Of a DNA stretch of 11,872 nt, positions 1-5,864 are shown one piece after another. This DNA comes from an uncultured Oscillospiraceae bacterium. GTDB lineage: Bacteria; Bacillota; Clostridia; Oscillospirales; Oscillospiraceae. The stretch is taken from positions 1-11,872 of the forward strand of contig CAKTIM010000041.1 in the NCBI GenBank assembly GCA_934565795.1. The letters are read 5' to 3'. Position 1 is the stretch's first letter, and each line of letters begins with the position of its first letter. The position numbers and the translations under genes were made by a program. The notes under the pieces were generated by a model. It was not told where the DNA came from and ran no database searches. It was given only the letters and a program-made list of their open reading frames with translations.

Positions 1-132
1 AAACGCCACCTGATCGAGTGCTTCTTCAATAAACTCAAAGTTTTTCGCAGGGTCGCTACACGCTATGATAAGCTCGCCGTGTCCTTTCTTGCTTTTGCCC
101 ATCTCGCTTCCATTTGGATTTTGTTGAAATAA
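1..132 (+). pseudogene. IS5-type transposase, C-terminal end (cut by window edge)
   Basis: The frame is open from the first base and ends at TAA (130-132), giving 43 residues that begin KRHLIECFFNKLKVFRRVAT and continue with RYDKLAVSFLAFAHLASIW. This is the well-conserved tail of IS5-family DDE transposases: an arginine and glutamate in a 'R-x-x-[IV]-E-x-x-F' context (the last catalytic Glu is E6 here), then the 'RYDK' helix. The enzyme cuts and joins insertion-sequence ends. The start lies outside the window, so I cannot tell whether the gene is intact; it is labelled partial. The IS terminal repeat should lie shortly after the stop, but with only one end visible I cannot identify it. Family assignment comes from the motif pattern recalled from IS5 proteins, not a search. 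Confidence 0.75.
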
Positions 133-209
133 TACAAGAATACTTCGTTTTCAGATGCGCTCTAGATTGCAGCAACTCTCTAAGTGTATTGAAAAAACAA
201 ATCTTGAAT

Positions 210-464
210 TTATGGCAGTTCAATCGCATAAACGCATAGTAGTTCAAGATTTCTTTGGTTTGTGAATTGTCGAGTCAAGTGCAACACTTCGTCAAAAGCA
301 ACTTTAAAAGGCGTTTTCCAGCCAAGGCATTTTCTAGATCGGAAATTCAAAGTCGCGACAAATCTGTGCACATCTTCTTCAGTGAGTGAAGATACCTTAC
401 TTCGTTTCGGAACAAACTGACGGATACACCCATTTGTATTTTCATTTGACAGTCGCTTCCAGGG
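210..464 (-). pseudogene. IS30-type transposase, C-terminal fragment
   Basis: On the minus strand one frame reads PWKRLSNENTNGCIRQFVPK, then about 20 residues, then RKCLGWKTPLKVAFDEVLHL. These match two hallmark stretches of IS30-family transposases: the 'ERG-x-NENTNGLIRQ' block carrying the last catalytic Glu (NENTNG) and the 'RPRKCLGWKTPYEVF' C-terminus. Only about 84 codons remain; the N-terminal helix-turn-helix and the first catalytic Asp residues are missing. A stop codon (465-467) sits immediately upstream of the homology, where the fragment abuts a ParB-like start. After the usual end 'LHLT' the frame reads on through Arg for about 20 unrelated residues to TAA at 210-212, so the original stop may also be lost. 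This is a dead remnant. Confidence 0.8.
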
Positions 465-542
465 CTACCGCGGGTACGGGTGCAAATCTTCCAAGGGCAT
501 ACGGTAGATGATGCCCAGGGTTGCGGATGGTTTCTTTGGCAT
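465..542 (-). pseudogene. ParB-like partition protein, N-terminal stub
   Basis: An ATG at 542-540 is preceded by a good ribosome binding site (GAGGAGG, about 8 nt upstream) and opens a 25-codon frame that ends at TAG (465-467). The peptide begins MPKKPSATLG and ends MPLEDLHPYPR. The stretch 'PLEDLHPYP' resembles the start of the ParB/Spo0J nuclease-like domain in plasmid and ICE partition proteins, which typically reads 'IPIEDLHPFPNHPFKV'. The frame stops exactly where IS30-transposase homology begins, so the rest of the gene seems to have been removed by an insertion plus deletion. ParB proteins bind parS sites and segregate plasmids or integrative elements, which fits this being a mobile-element edge. 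The match is short, so the name is tentative. Confidence 0.5.
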
Positions 543-576
543 AGATGTGGCCTCCTCAGTTTTAATTTTGGGTATG

Positions 577-600
577 AAAAAAGCCCCCATTTCTGGAGGC
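577..600 (-). terminator. Intrinsic terminator upstream of the ParB-like stub
   Basis: On the minus strand GCCTCC and GGGGGC form a 6-bp stem (one U-G pair) around a 6-nt loop, followed by six T. The T-run on this strand gives the direction. It lies about 35 nt before the stub's start codon, so it either ends a transcript coming from the right or acts as a leader attenuator; no minus-strand gene is recognisable between here and 1067. Confidence 0.6.
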
Positions 601-896
601 TAATTACATAAATTTCTGTTGATATAAATTTGCGTTTGCATTATAATGAAGATAGAAATTGTGGACACCGACTAGTCCGCTTACATAAGCTTCTCAAGTG
701 AATGTACGGGGCACGTCGATTCAATTTTCTATACCTGCTGCGCGACGTTTCGATATAGAAATTTCCCCATATTTTTCCCTTACAGAGGTAAAACATAGTG
801 GTAACTAGGGGTAAAACACGGCATATAAAAATTCTGAAAACACGCAAAAAACAGGTAAATGCGCAATTTAACAGGCAATAACGCAAAGACAAGGCA
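601..896. other. AT-rich element end, no gene recognised
   Basis: About 300 bp between the ParB-like stub and the tRNA-Trp fragment. The frames present are short, lack ribosome binding sites and show no recognisable motifs. The only structure I see is the nine-base direct repeat at 787-795 and 810-818. The base composition is clearly more AT-rich than the chromosomal genes to the right, as expected for the terminal region of an integrated element. Confidence 0.5.
787..818. repeat. Direct repeat GGTAAAACA, two copies
   Basis: GGTAAAACA occurs at 787-795 and 810-818, 23 bp apart, about 80-110 bp inside the proposed attachment site. Recombinase or excisionase arm sites are often short direct repeats in this position, but two copies of nine bases could be chance; the function is inferred only from location. 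Confidence 0.3.
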
Positions 897-920
897 GTTC
901 AAATCCTTGTGCCCCTGCCA
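897..920 (+). other. 3' end of tRNA-Trp, probable attachment site of an integrated element
   Basis: The 24 bases begin GTTCAAATCC (T-arm with a TTCAAAT loop) and end TGCCCCTGCCA, that is a 3' acceptor strand TGCCCCT, discriminator G and encoded CCA. The acceptor strand predicts a 5' partner AGGGGCA or AGGGGYA, and AGGGGCA with discriminator G is the usual tRNA-Trp combination in Gram-positive bacteria. The D-arm and anticodon arm are absent: the upstream 75 bp cannot be folded into a tRNA and contain no CCA anticodon loop. A 3' tRNA tip followed by its own terminator, with foreign DNA on the 5' side, is the structure left at the distal end when a tyrosine integrase inserts an element into a tRNA gene. 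The crossover point within the 24 bases is unknown. Confidence 0.65.
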
Positions 921-923
921 AAG

Positions 924-957
924 CCATCGAACGTGATTTGTTCGGTGGTTTTCTTTT
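924..957 (+). terminator. Terminator of the former tRNA-Trp gene
   Basis: CCATCGAAC (924-932) and GTTCGGTGG (940-948) form a 9-bp stem with one T-G pair and a 7-nt loop, followed by TTTTCTTTT. It starts four bases after the CCA of the tRNA fragment, the normal position for a tRNA terminator, which supports 897 onward being native chromosomal sequence. Confidence 0.85.
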
Positions 958-970
958 GCCTTATTAAAAA

Positions 971-999
971 TTGACCGGGGTGCTGGTGTGTGATAAAAT
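971..999 (+). promoter_or_regulatory. Sigma-A type promoter of the ECF sigma operon
   Basis: TTGACC (971-976), a 17-bp spacer and TAAAAT (994-999) closely match the vegetative consensus. Transcription would begin near 1006, about 60 nt before the sigma factor ATG. No ECF-type -35 (GGAAC-like) motif is evident here, so autoregulation by the sigma factor is not visible from this promoter. Confidence 0.7.
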
Positions 1000-1067
1000 A
1001 AAAATCGGTTTTTTGTGACCGGGCGGCGGGAATTGTCGTCTATTATATCAGAAAGAGAGGAAGTGCC

Positions 1068-1628
1068 ATGGAGGATCAGCAGATCATTGAGCTTTACTGG
1101 CAGCGGTCGGAAGACGCCATTGTGCAGACGGCGCGGAAATACGGGCGCTATTGCTACAGCATCGCCTATAACATCCTGCAAAATGAATGCGACAGCGACG
1201 AGTGCGTCAACGATACCTATATGCGCGCCTGGGACAGCATTCCACCCCGGCGGCCCTCGCTTCTTTCGGCACTTCTGGCGGCGATCACACGGAACCTGGC
1301 GCTGGATCGGTACAAGCGCGACCACGCCCGGAAGCGGGGCAGCGGGCAAATCGAGCTGGCGCTGGACGAGCTGCATGAATGTCTGCCCGGCGGCAAAACC
1401 GAGGAGGAGCTGATTGAAAACCGGGTGCTGACGGAGGCGCTCAACCGCTTCCTCGGCTCTCTGCCGGAGCAGACTCGAAAGATATTCATGCTGCGCTACT
1501 GGTATCTTTGCAGCATCCGAAAAATAGCGGCCAGCCTGGGCTTATCGGAAAGCGGCGTGAAAATGAGCCTGCTGCGCAGCCGCAGGCAGCTGAAGGCAAT
1601 GCTCCAGAAGGAGGGTATCAGCCTATGA
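1068..1628 (+). CDS. ECF (sigma-70 family) RNA polymerase sigma factor
   Basis: This 186-residue protein has the two-domain layout of extracytoplasmic-function sigma factors. Region 2 spans about residues 5-90, including 'AYNILQNECDSDECVNDTYM' (region 2.2, core-polymerase contact) and 'ITRNLALDRYKRD' (2.3-2.4, -10 recognition). Region 4 spans about 120-182, with 'LPEQTRKIFMLRYW' and the helix-turn-helix 'IRKIAASLGLSESGVKMSLL' that reads the -35 element. Regions 1 and 3 are absent, as expected. It would direct RNA polymerase to a stress or envelope regulon in the cytoplasm. The ATG at 1068 is supported by an AGAGGAAG site just upstream. Its stop overlaps the start of the anti-sigma gene by four bases (ATGA), implying translational coupling and fixed stoichiometry. 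Its target promoters are not visible. Confidence 0.92.
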   Translation: MEDQQIIELYWQRSEDAIVQTARKYGRYCYSIAYNILQNECDSDECVNDTYMRAWDSIPPRRPSLLSALLAAITRNLALDRYKRDHARKRGSGQIELALDELHECLPGGKTEEELIENRVLTEALNRFLGSLPEQTRKIFMLRYWYLCSIRKIAASLGLSESGVKMSLLRSRRQLKAMLQKEGISL

Positions 1629-3073
1629 AAAAGGAAGAAAAGCTCTTAAATGCCCTGGGGGATGTGAAGAGCAGCTATATTCTGGAATGCTCTCAGTACA
1701 TGGGCAACGAGCAAAAAGAGGTGCTGCTTCTGAAGCCCAGGAAGCCCCGCTGGGCGCATTTTTCCGCCGTAGCGGCTGCAATGGCGCTGTTCATCACAGC
1801 GACGCTGGTGCTGCTGCCCAAGGCCCGGGAGGCGCGTCAGGCAGAGGCTGCCTCCAGCATGATCCAGCTGGGAGACGGCACGCAGCTAAAAATTGTCACG
1901 CAGCTGGGCGAGGAGGCAGAGGGCCTCTCCCCCATCGACCAGATTGAAATTTACCGGGACGGGGCGCTGCTGCAAACCATCGATGAAAGCACCCTGCCCG
2001 ACCCAGCCGCCAACTACTACAACGAGGGGCTGTATCTCGGCCAGGCGGGCGGCCTGGGGCAGCCGGACTACCGGGACGTGAACTTCGACGGCTACACCGA
2101 CATCGGCTTCCCCTCCCAGGGGCGGGCGACTGACAATCTGCCGTACCACTATTTCCTATGGAACGACGCCGCCGGGCAATTTGACTACGGCTTTATCCTC
2201 TTTGGCGGTGCGGCGCTGGAGGTTGACGAGGAGGCCCGGCAGCTGATCGAAACCGTGCGCACCGGTTCCGGCCTGATCCAGCGGTACTATCGCTTTACCG
2301 ATGGGCTGCTCCAGCAGATCGACGTCGGTCAGAGCACGGACAGCCACCCGGATTTTCAGATCCGCTACGACGAGACGCAATTCGCCATGACCAGCGGCGA
2401 GGGCGGCCTCTTTATCGCCCCGCTTCAGGGTGTCGGCTCCTATACGCCGGTGTGTGAGATACAGATCGAGCTTCTGCCCGGAATATTGCCCACGGCGGCG
2501 GTGGACGAGGCACAGGCCGGGCTGAGCGGATTGGATGTCAGCGCCGTGCGGCGGTCGAAGGACTGGGATCGGACGATCCTGCATGTGCAGTACGGAACCC
2601 AGTGGGACGCGATGGTGGAGGATATTCACTTTATCAGCGCCGGGGTTCGCGGCACCTACAAGGTGACCTCCCGCTACTATGTGGAGGCCGCCGAGGGCTA
2701 CGGTGTCACCTTTGCCGGAATCTGTCAGAGCTTCACCTGCCTGCTGCCGGAATCCGCCAACCCGGAGGCAGAACGGGCGGCCATCGCCTTTGCCGACGGC
2801 TTTTTCAGCGGGGATTGGACGGACATGGAGCCATATCTGAACGATCCCAACGGAGAGATCAGCCGGGAGGATATCTACACCGGCGGCGAGGACATCGAGA
2901 TGGTCGAGCTGCGCGGCCTGGATACCCTGGATGAACAAATCCGGCAAAAGGGTACCGGCTCTCTATCGCTGCTCTTCCGGGCGGGAGGCGAGGATTCCTG
3001 CACCAGCCTGTCCATGGACATGACAAAGACCGAGGGCGGCTATAAGGTCAGCTTCTATGGCCTTGAAAAATAG
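1625..3073 (+). CDS. Membrane-anchored anti-sigma factor with large extracytoplasmic sensor region
   Basis: I start this gene at ATG 1625, with AGAAGGAGGG about 9-18 nt upstream and overlapping the sigma gene by 4 bp; this gives 482 residues. Residues 1-42 are charged and cytoplasmic, with 'LLNALGDVKSSYILE' resembling the short sigma-binding segment of clostridial anti-sigma factors. One transmembrane helix lies at about 44-64. About 420 residues follow outside the membrane. Residues 151-159 (DVNFDGYTD) form a DxNxDGxxD loop like calcium-binding EF-hand or XAC2610-type repeats. Residues about 382-482 (from 'AERAAIAFADGFFSGDW') look like a small NTF2-like fold, though that is only an impression. 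No zinc-finger HxxxCxxC motif is present. The role, holding the sigma factor until an outside signal arrives, is inferred from operon position and topology; the ligand is unknown. Confidence 0.8.
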   Translation: MKKEEKLLNALGDVKSSYILECSQYMGNEQKEVLLLKPRKPRWAHFSAVAAAMALFITATLVLLPKAREARQAEAASSMIQLGDGTQLKIVTQLGEEAEGLSPIDQIEIYRDGALLQTIDESTLPDPAANYYNEGLYLGQAGGLGQPDYRDVNFDGYTDIGFPSQGRATDNLPYHYFLWNDAAGQFDYGFILFGGAALEVDEEARQLIETVRTGSGLIQRYYRFTDGLLQQIDVGQSTDSHPDFQIRYDETQFAMTSGEGGLFIAPLQGVGSYTPVCEIQIELLPGILPTAAVDEAQAGLSGLDVSAVRRSKDWDRTILHVQYGTQWDAMVEDIHFISAGVRGTYKVTSRYYVEAAEGYGVTFAGICQSFTCLLPESANPEAERAAIAFADGFFSGDWTDMEPYLNDPNGEISREDIYTGGEDIEMVELRGLDTLDEQIRQKGTGSLSLLFRAGGEDSCTSLSMDMTKTEGGYKVSFYGLEK

Positions 3074-3091
3074 GGCTTTTTATGGTATAAT
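3063..3091 (+). promoter_or_regulatory. Promoter of the Nudix gene, inside the anti-sigma 3' end
   Basis: TTGAAA (3063-3068), 17 bp, TATAAT (3086-3091). The -35 lies in the last codons of the anti-sigma gene. A weak ATCTC/GAGAT hairpin (3090-3105) follows, but it lacks a T-run, so no terminator separates the two genes and read-through from the sigma operon is also possible. Confidence 0.75.
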
Positions 3092-3120
3092 CTCCCAAAA
3101 GAGATCGTGGAGGATGCCAA

Positions 3121-3537
3121 ATGACCTGCAAGACTTATGAGGTCGGGACGCTGCCCAGCTACAAGTATGTGGTGGTGCTCTCGCGCTATCAGGGGAAGCT
3201 TCTGCTCAGCCGCCATCGGATGCGCACCACCTGGGAGACCCAGGGCGGCCACATAGAGCCGGGCGAGACGCCCCTGGAGGCGGCAAAACGGGAGCTGTAC
3301 GAGGAATCCGGGGCAACGGATTTTGATATCACGCCCCTGTGCGACTACTGGGCTGGGGACGAGCAGACCCGCGCCGGGGCAAACGGGATGGTGTTCACCG
3401 CCAGCATCCGCGCCCTGGGGCCGCTGCCGGAAAGCGAAATGGCAGAGGTAAGAGGCTTTGATGCTCTGCCCGAAAACGTGACATACCCCGGCATCACGCC
3501 GGTGCTGTACGCCTGCTGGGAGGCCCACAAAACGTAA
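3121..3537 (+). CDS. Nudix family hydrolase
   Basis: The 138-residue protein carries a complete Nudix box at residues 43-65: G43-x5-E49-x7-R57-E58-x-x-E61-E62-x-G64, reading GHIEPGETPLEAAKRELYEE in its core. The three glutamates bind the metal ions that hydrolyse a nucleoside diphosphate linked to another group. The preceding strand 'KLLLSRHRMRTTWETQGG' is typical of the MutT/8-oxo-dGTP-like branch, but substrates cannot be told from sequence. There is no winged-helix domain, so it is not an NrtR-type NAD regulator even though NAD genes lie nearby. The ATG at 3121 follows GTGGAGG at a normal distance. It has its own promoter and ends at a shared bidirectional terminator, so it is probably monocistronic with optional read-through from upstream. 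Confidence 0.9.
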   Translation: MTCKTYEVGTLPSYKYVVVLSRYQGKLLLSRHRMRTTWETQGGHIEPGETPLEAAKRELYEESGATDFDITPLCDYWAGDEQTRAGANGMVFTASIRALGPLPESEMAEVRGFDALPENVTYPGITPVLYACWEAHKT

Positions 3538-3540
3538 AAC

Positions 3541-3583
3541 AGCGGCTGCACGTGGAAAGCGTGCAGCCGCTGCTGTTTTTATT
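3541..3583. terminator. Bidirectional terminator between Nudix and GGDEF/EAL genes
   Basis: AGCGGCTGCACG (3541-3552) and CGTGCAGCCGCT (3560-3571) form a perfect 12-bp stem with a 7-nt loop. A T-rich run (3575-3583) follows on the plus strand and TTTT on the minus strand. It sits between two convergent stop codons and overlaps the TAA of the minus-strand gene. Confidence 0.9.
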
Positions 3584-5666
3584 TGGCCGACTGGGCGGCA
3601 TAGCTGGTCATATAGCGCTCAAATTCCTCCACCGGCACGGGCTTGGAATAGTAGTAGCCCTGGATATAGTCGCATCCCAGGCTGCGCACCCGGTTGACCT
3701 GATTCTCTGTTTCGATACCCTCGGCCACCGTCTCCAGGTTCATCATCTTGGCAAGCTCCATGCAGAATTCCAGTGCGTTGCGCTGGGTGCCGGGCTTATC
3801 CTGACGGATGATGCTCATATCGATCTTCAGCACATCCAGATCCAGGCTGTTCAGCGTGGTCAGTGAAGAATAGCCAGAGCCGAAATCATCCAGCTCAATG
3901 ACGAATTTGGCCTTGTGCAGCCGGGCGAGGCAATCGGATATCCGCTTGGGATCCTCTGTAAAAGCGGATTCCGTCAGCTCGATGTGGATCATCTCCGGCT
4001 CCAGCTGAAGCTCCTGCATCAGGCCCAGGATATCGTCCGCCAGGTCGGGGGACTCAAAGTCCCGGCGGGACAGGTTGATGGAAACGGGCACCAGGGGCAG
4101 GCCCTGAGCTTTCCAGCGGTTGATATCCTTGCCCACCTGTGTCCAGACGTAGCGATCCAGGGTACGGATGAAGCCCACCCGCTCGAACAGCGGGATAAAC
4201 TCGCCGGGACTCATAAAGCCATACTCCGGGTGAATCCAGCGCACCAGTGCCTCCGCGCCCACCGGGCAGCCGGTGGCGGAGCGATGCTTGGGCTGATAAT
4301 ACACCTGAAACTGGTGCTGCTCCAGCGCCTTTTCCATACTGTCCAGGATCCGCTGCTCCCGCAGCTTTTCCAGCCGGAGCGCATCCGTATATTCCTGATA
4401 GTACACGCCATAGATCTGCCGGATCTTGCTGATGGCGCTCTGGGCATGGTCGCACAGGACGCGCATGGAGGTGTCCCGATCCATCCGGGCCGTTCCGACC
4501 TTGATTACCAGGTTGGGCACCGGCGCCTCGTGGCGCACTCGGCTCAGAACCTCCTTGCATCGCTCTGCCGGGAATTCCAGGCACATGACGATGAAGTCAT
4601 CCTCGGACAGCCGGCCGGCAATGGCCAGGCCGGGTATCTGCCGCTCGATCTGCTGCGCAAAGAACTCCACCACGGAATCACATACGCTGTCGCCGTACTT
4701 TTCCTCGATCATGCGGTAGTTTTCTATATTGATGCAGACAAGCACATAGCTTTCGTCGGCATTGACGCGGCGAATCTCCTCAGCGTGGCGGAAGAAAAAT
4801 TCCTTGGTATACAGTCCCGTCAGCGCGTCCCGCTCCAGCAGGTGCAGAAGAGAGGTAGAATCCAGCAGGGAAATCAGGCTGCGCACCCGGTTCCTCACCA
4901 CGTCGGGCTGGTAGGGCGGCATCAGCAGGTCGGACGCCCCCTGCTCCAGGCACTGCGTTTCCGTCCCCGGCTCGGCGGCCACGATCAGAGGCACCAGGCG
5001 GTAGCGGGCATCAGAGCGCAGGTGATGCAGCAGCCGCGGGCTGTGCTTGGCGATTACCGCGGCAAAGGGAGGCGCGCTTTTCAGCTGGTGAAGCGCCATA
5101 TCCACCGAGTCGACATACTCCAAATCGTAATCCTGGCGCAGGATATCCGCCAGCTCCGGCTCGGCCACCACCAGCAGACGGTTGGAATGCGTCTGGAAGC
5201 TCTCGTGCACCTCATCCGCATCCATGGCGTAGACGATGCCGATCACCACGTCCGTCTTGGACTGGCCCAGGCGGGCGACCTTGATCCGATGGCACAGACG
5301 GCGGCCCTTCTGCGTCTCATGGCACTCGCACAGCAGGGATTTGCTGCCTGCCAGATATTGCATCAGATATTCCGGGGAGAGCATGTGAAGCAGCCTGCCC
5401 TGCTCAGCGGGATCGGCATGCTTCTGAATATAGGTTGCCATCAGCTGACGGTAGTTGCCGACATTCTGAACAAAGGAGCCAAAGGTCTGCTGCACACGGT
5501 CGTTCAGGCGAAAGGATTCCACCTGATTTTTTTGAAGGTTTACCCGAAAAATGCAGGAGTAGTCGCCGCTCAGGCTGCGGAACAGCTCGTTAACCGCCTG
5601 CTCCTCGCCGCTCGCGGCGGCATCTGAAATTGCATTTTCCATATCCCGTTCACCACCCATCTGCAT
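3579..5666 (-). CDS. PAS-like / pseudo-receiver / degenerate GGDEF / EAL protein, probable cyclic-di-GMP phosphodiesterase
   Basis: This protein has 695 residues. Residues about 30-150 look PAS-like. Residues 163-265 resemble a response-regulator receiver, but the acidic pair, the phosphorylated Asp and the conserved Lys are not in place ('RLLVVAEPE', 'FAAVIAKHS', 'SDLLMPPYQP'). The GGDEF domain (about 278-425, 'RDALTGLYTKEFF') has SEDDF at 354-358 in place of GGDEF and no RxxD inhibitory site, so cyclase activity is unlikely. The EAL domain (about 445-690) keeps E472 (EALVRW), N531 (INLS), E563 (IELTES), D593-D594 (DDFGSGYS), K614 (LKID), E649 and Q669, the metal-binding and catalytic set. 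It should therefore hydrolyse c-di-GMP to pGpG. There is no transmembrane segment, so it is cytosolic. An alternative start is ATG 5642 (residue 9), which has GGTGGTG 8 nt upstream, arguably a better site than that of 5666. Confidence 0.9.
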   Translation of the reverse strand: MQMGGERDMENAISDAAASGEEQAVNELFRSLSGDYSCIFRVNLQKNQVESFRLNDRVQQTFGSFVQNVGNYRQLMATYIQKHADPAEQGRLLHMLSPEYLMQYLAGSKSLLCECHETQKGRRLCHRIKVARLGQSKTDVVIGIVYAMDADEVHESFQTHSNRLLVVAEPELADILRQDYDLEYVDSVDMALHQLKSAPPFAAVIAKHSPRLLHHLRSDARYRLVPLIVAAEPGTETQCLEQGASDLLMPPYQPDVVRNRVRSLISLLDSTSLLHLLERDALTGLYTKEFFFRHAEEIRRVNADESYVLVCINIENYRMIEEKYGDSVCDSVVEFFAQQIERQIPGLAIAGRLSEDDFIVMCLEFPAERCKEVLSRVRHEAPVPNLVIKVGTARMDRDTSMRVLCDHAQSAISKIRQIYGVYYQEYTDALRLEKLREQRILDSMEKALEQHQFQVYYQPKHRSATGCPVGAEALVRWIHPEYGFMSPGEFIPLFERVGFIRTLDRYVWTQVGKDINRWKAQGLPLVPVSINLSRRDFESPDLADDILGLMQELQLEPEMIHIELTESAFTEDPKRISDCLARLHKAKFVIELDDFGSGYSSLTTLNSLDLDVLKIDMSIIRQDKPGTQRNALEFCMELAKMMNLETVAEGIETENQVNRVRSLGCDYIQGYYYSKPVPVEEFERYMTSYAAQSAK

Positions 5667-5678
5667 GGTTTTGCATTT

Positions 5679-5694
5679 TCCCCAATAATGGGGA
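5679..5694 (-). promoter_or_regulatory. Leader hairpin in front of the EAL gene
   Basis: In the transcript TCCCC and GGGGA pair around a 6-nt AT loop. The 3' arm GGGGA is the only Shine-Dalgarno-like sequence for the ATG at 5666 (12 nt spacing), so the hairpin could hide it. If translation begins at 5642 instead, the hairpin would not matter for initiation. Confidence 0.35.
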
Positions 5695-5710
5695 TTTTTT
5701 CCTTATCCGT

Positions 5711-5739
5711 ATTCTACCAGCTTTCTCCTACAAAAGCAA
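5711..5739 (-). promoter_or_regulatory. Promoter of the GGDEF/EAL gene
   Basis: On the minus strand TTGCTT (5739-5734), 17 bp, TAGAAT (5716-5711). This places the start near 5704, giving a leader of about 40-60 nt. It means the EAL gene need not depend on read-through from pncB. No strong terminator with a clear stem was seen in the 5740-5864 gap after pncB, so read-through is possible as well. Confidence 0.6.
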
Positions 5740-5864
5740 GAGGGTTTAAAAAAGAAAAAATGCGGATTTTGCCAGGTTTTCCAAGGGTTAAAACGTTATT
5801 CTACTTGTAATTTTTCCCCGTTTTATTTTGAATACAGTGGTTTCCTGTCAGGATCGGTGGATAT

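Noticed and set aside
641..892. An 83-codon minus-strand open frame in the AT-rich element end
   Set aside because: No ribosome binding site, biased composition rich in Cys, Arg and Leu, and no recognisable motif; it looks like a chance frame.
807..920. AGGGGTA at 807-813 can pair with the acceptor strand TGCCCCT of the tRNA-Trp fragment, suggesting a full tRNA
   Set aside because: The span would be 114 nt and no D-arm, anticodon arm or CCA anticodon can be found inside; the pairing of seven bases is probably chance.
2156..2947. A 263-codon minus-strand open frame opposite the anti-sigma gene
   Set aside because: Antisense shadow of a gene that has a start site, coupling to the sigma gene and a membrane helix; no motif of its own.
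3121..3537. The Nudix gene as an NrtR-type NAD regulator
   Set aside because: NrtR carries a C-terminal winged-helix domain; this protein ends at residue 138 right after the Nudix fold and lies beyond the convergent EAL gene, not in the NAD cluster.
3915..5627. A 570-codon plus-strand open frame opposite the GGDEF/EAL gene
   Set aside because: It is the antisense shadow of a clearly recognisable protein in GC-rich DNA; its composition (His, Gln and Leu rich) is typical of such shadows.
5740..5864. A terminator or riboswitch after pncB
   Set aside because: T-rich runs are present, but I could not find a stem longer than about 5 bp or a recognised riboswitch core, so nothing is annotated.
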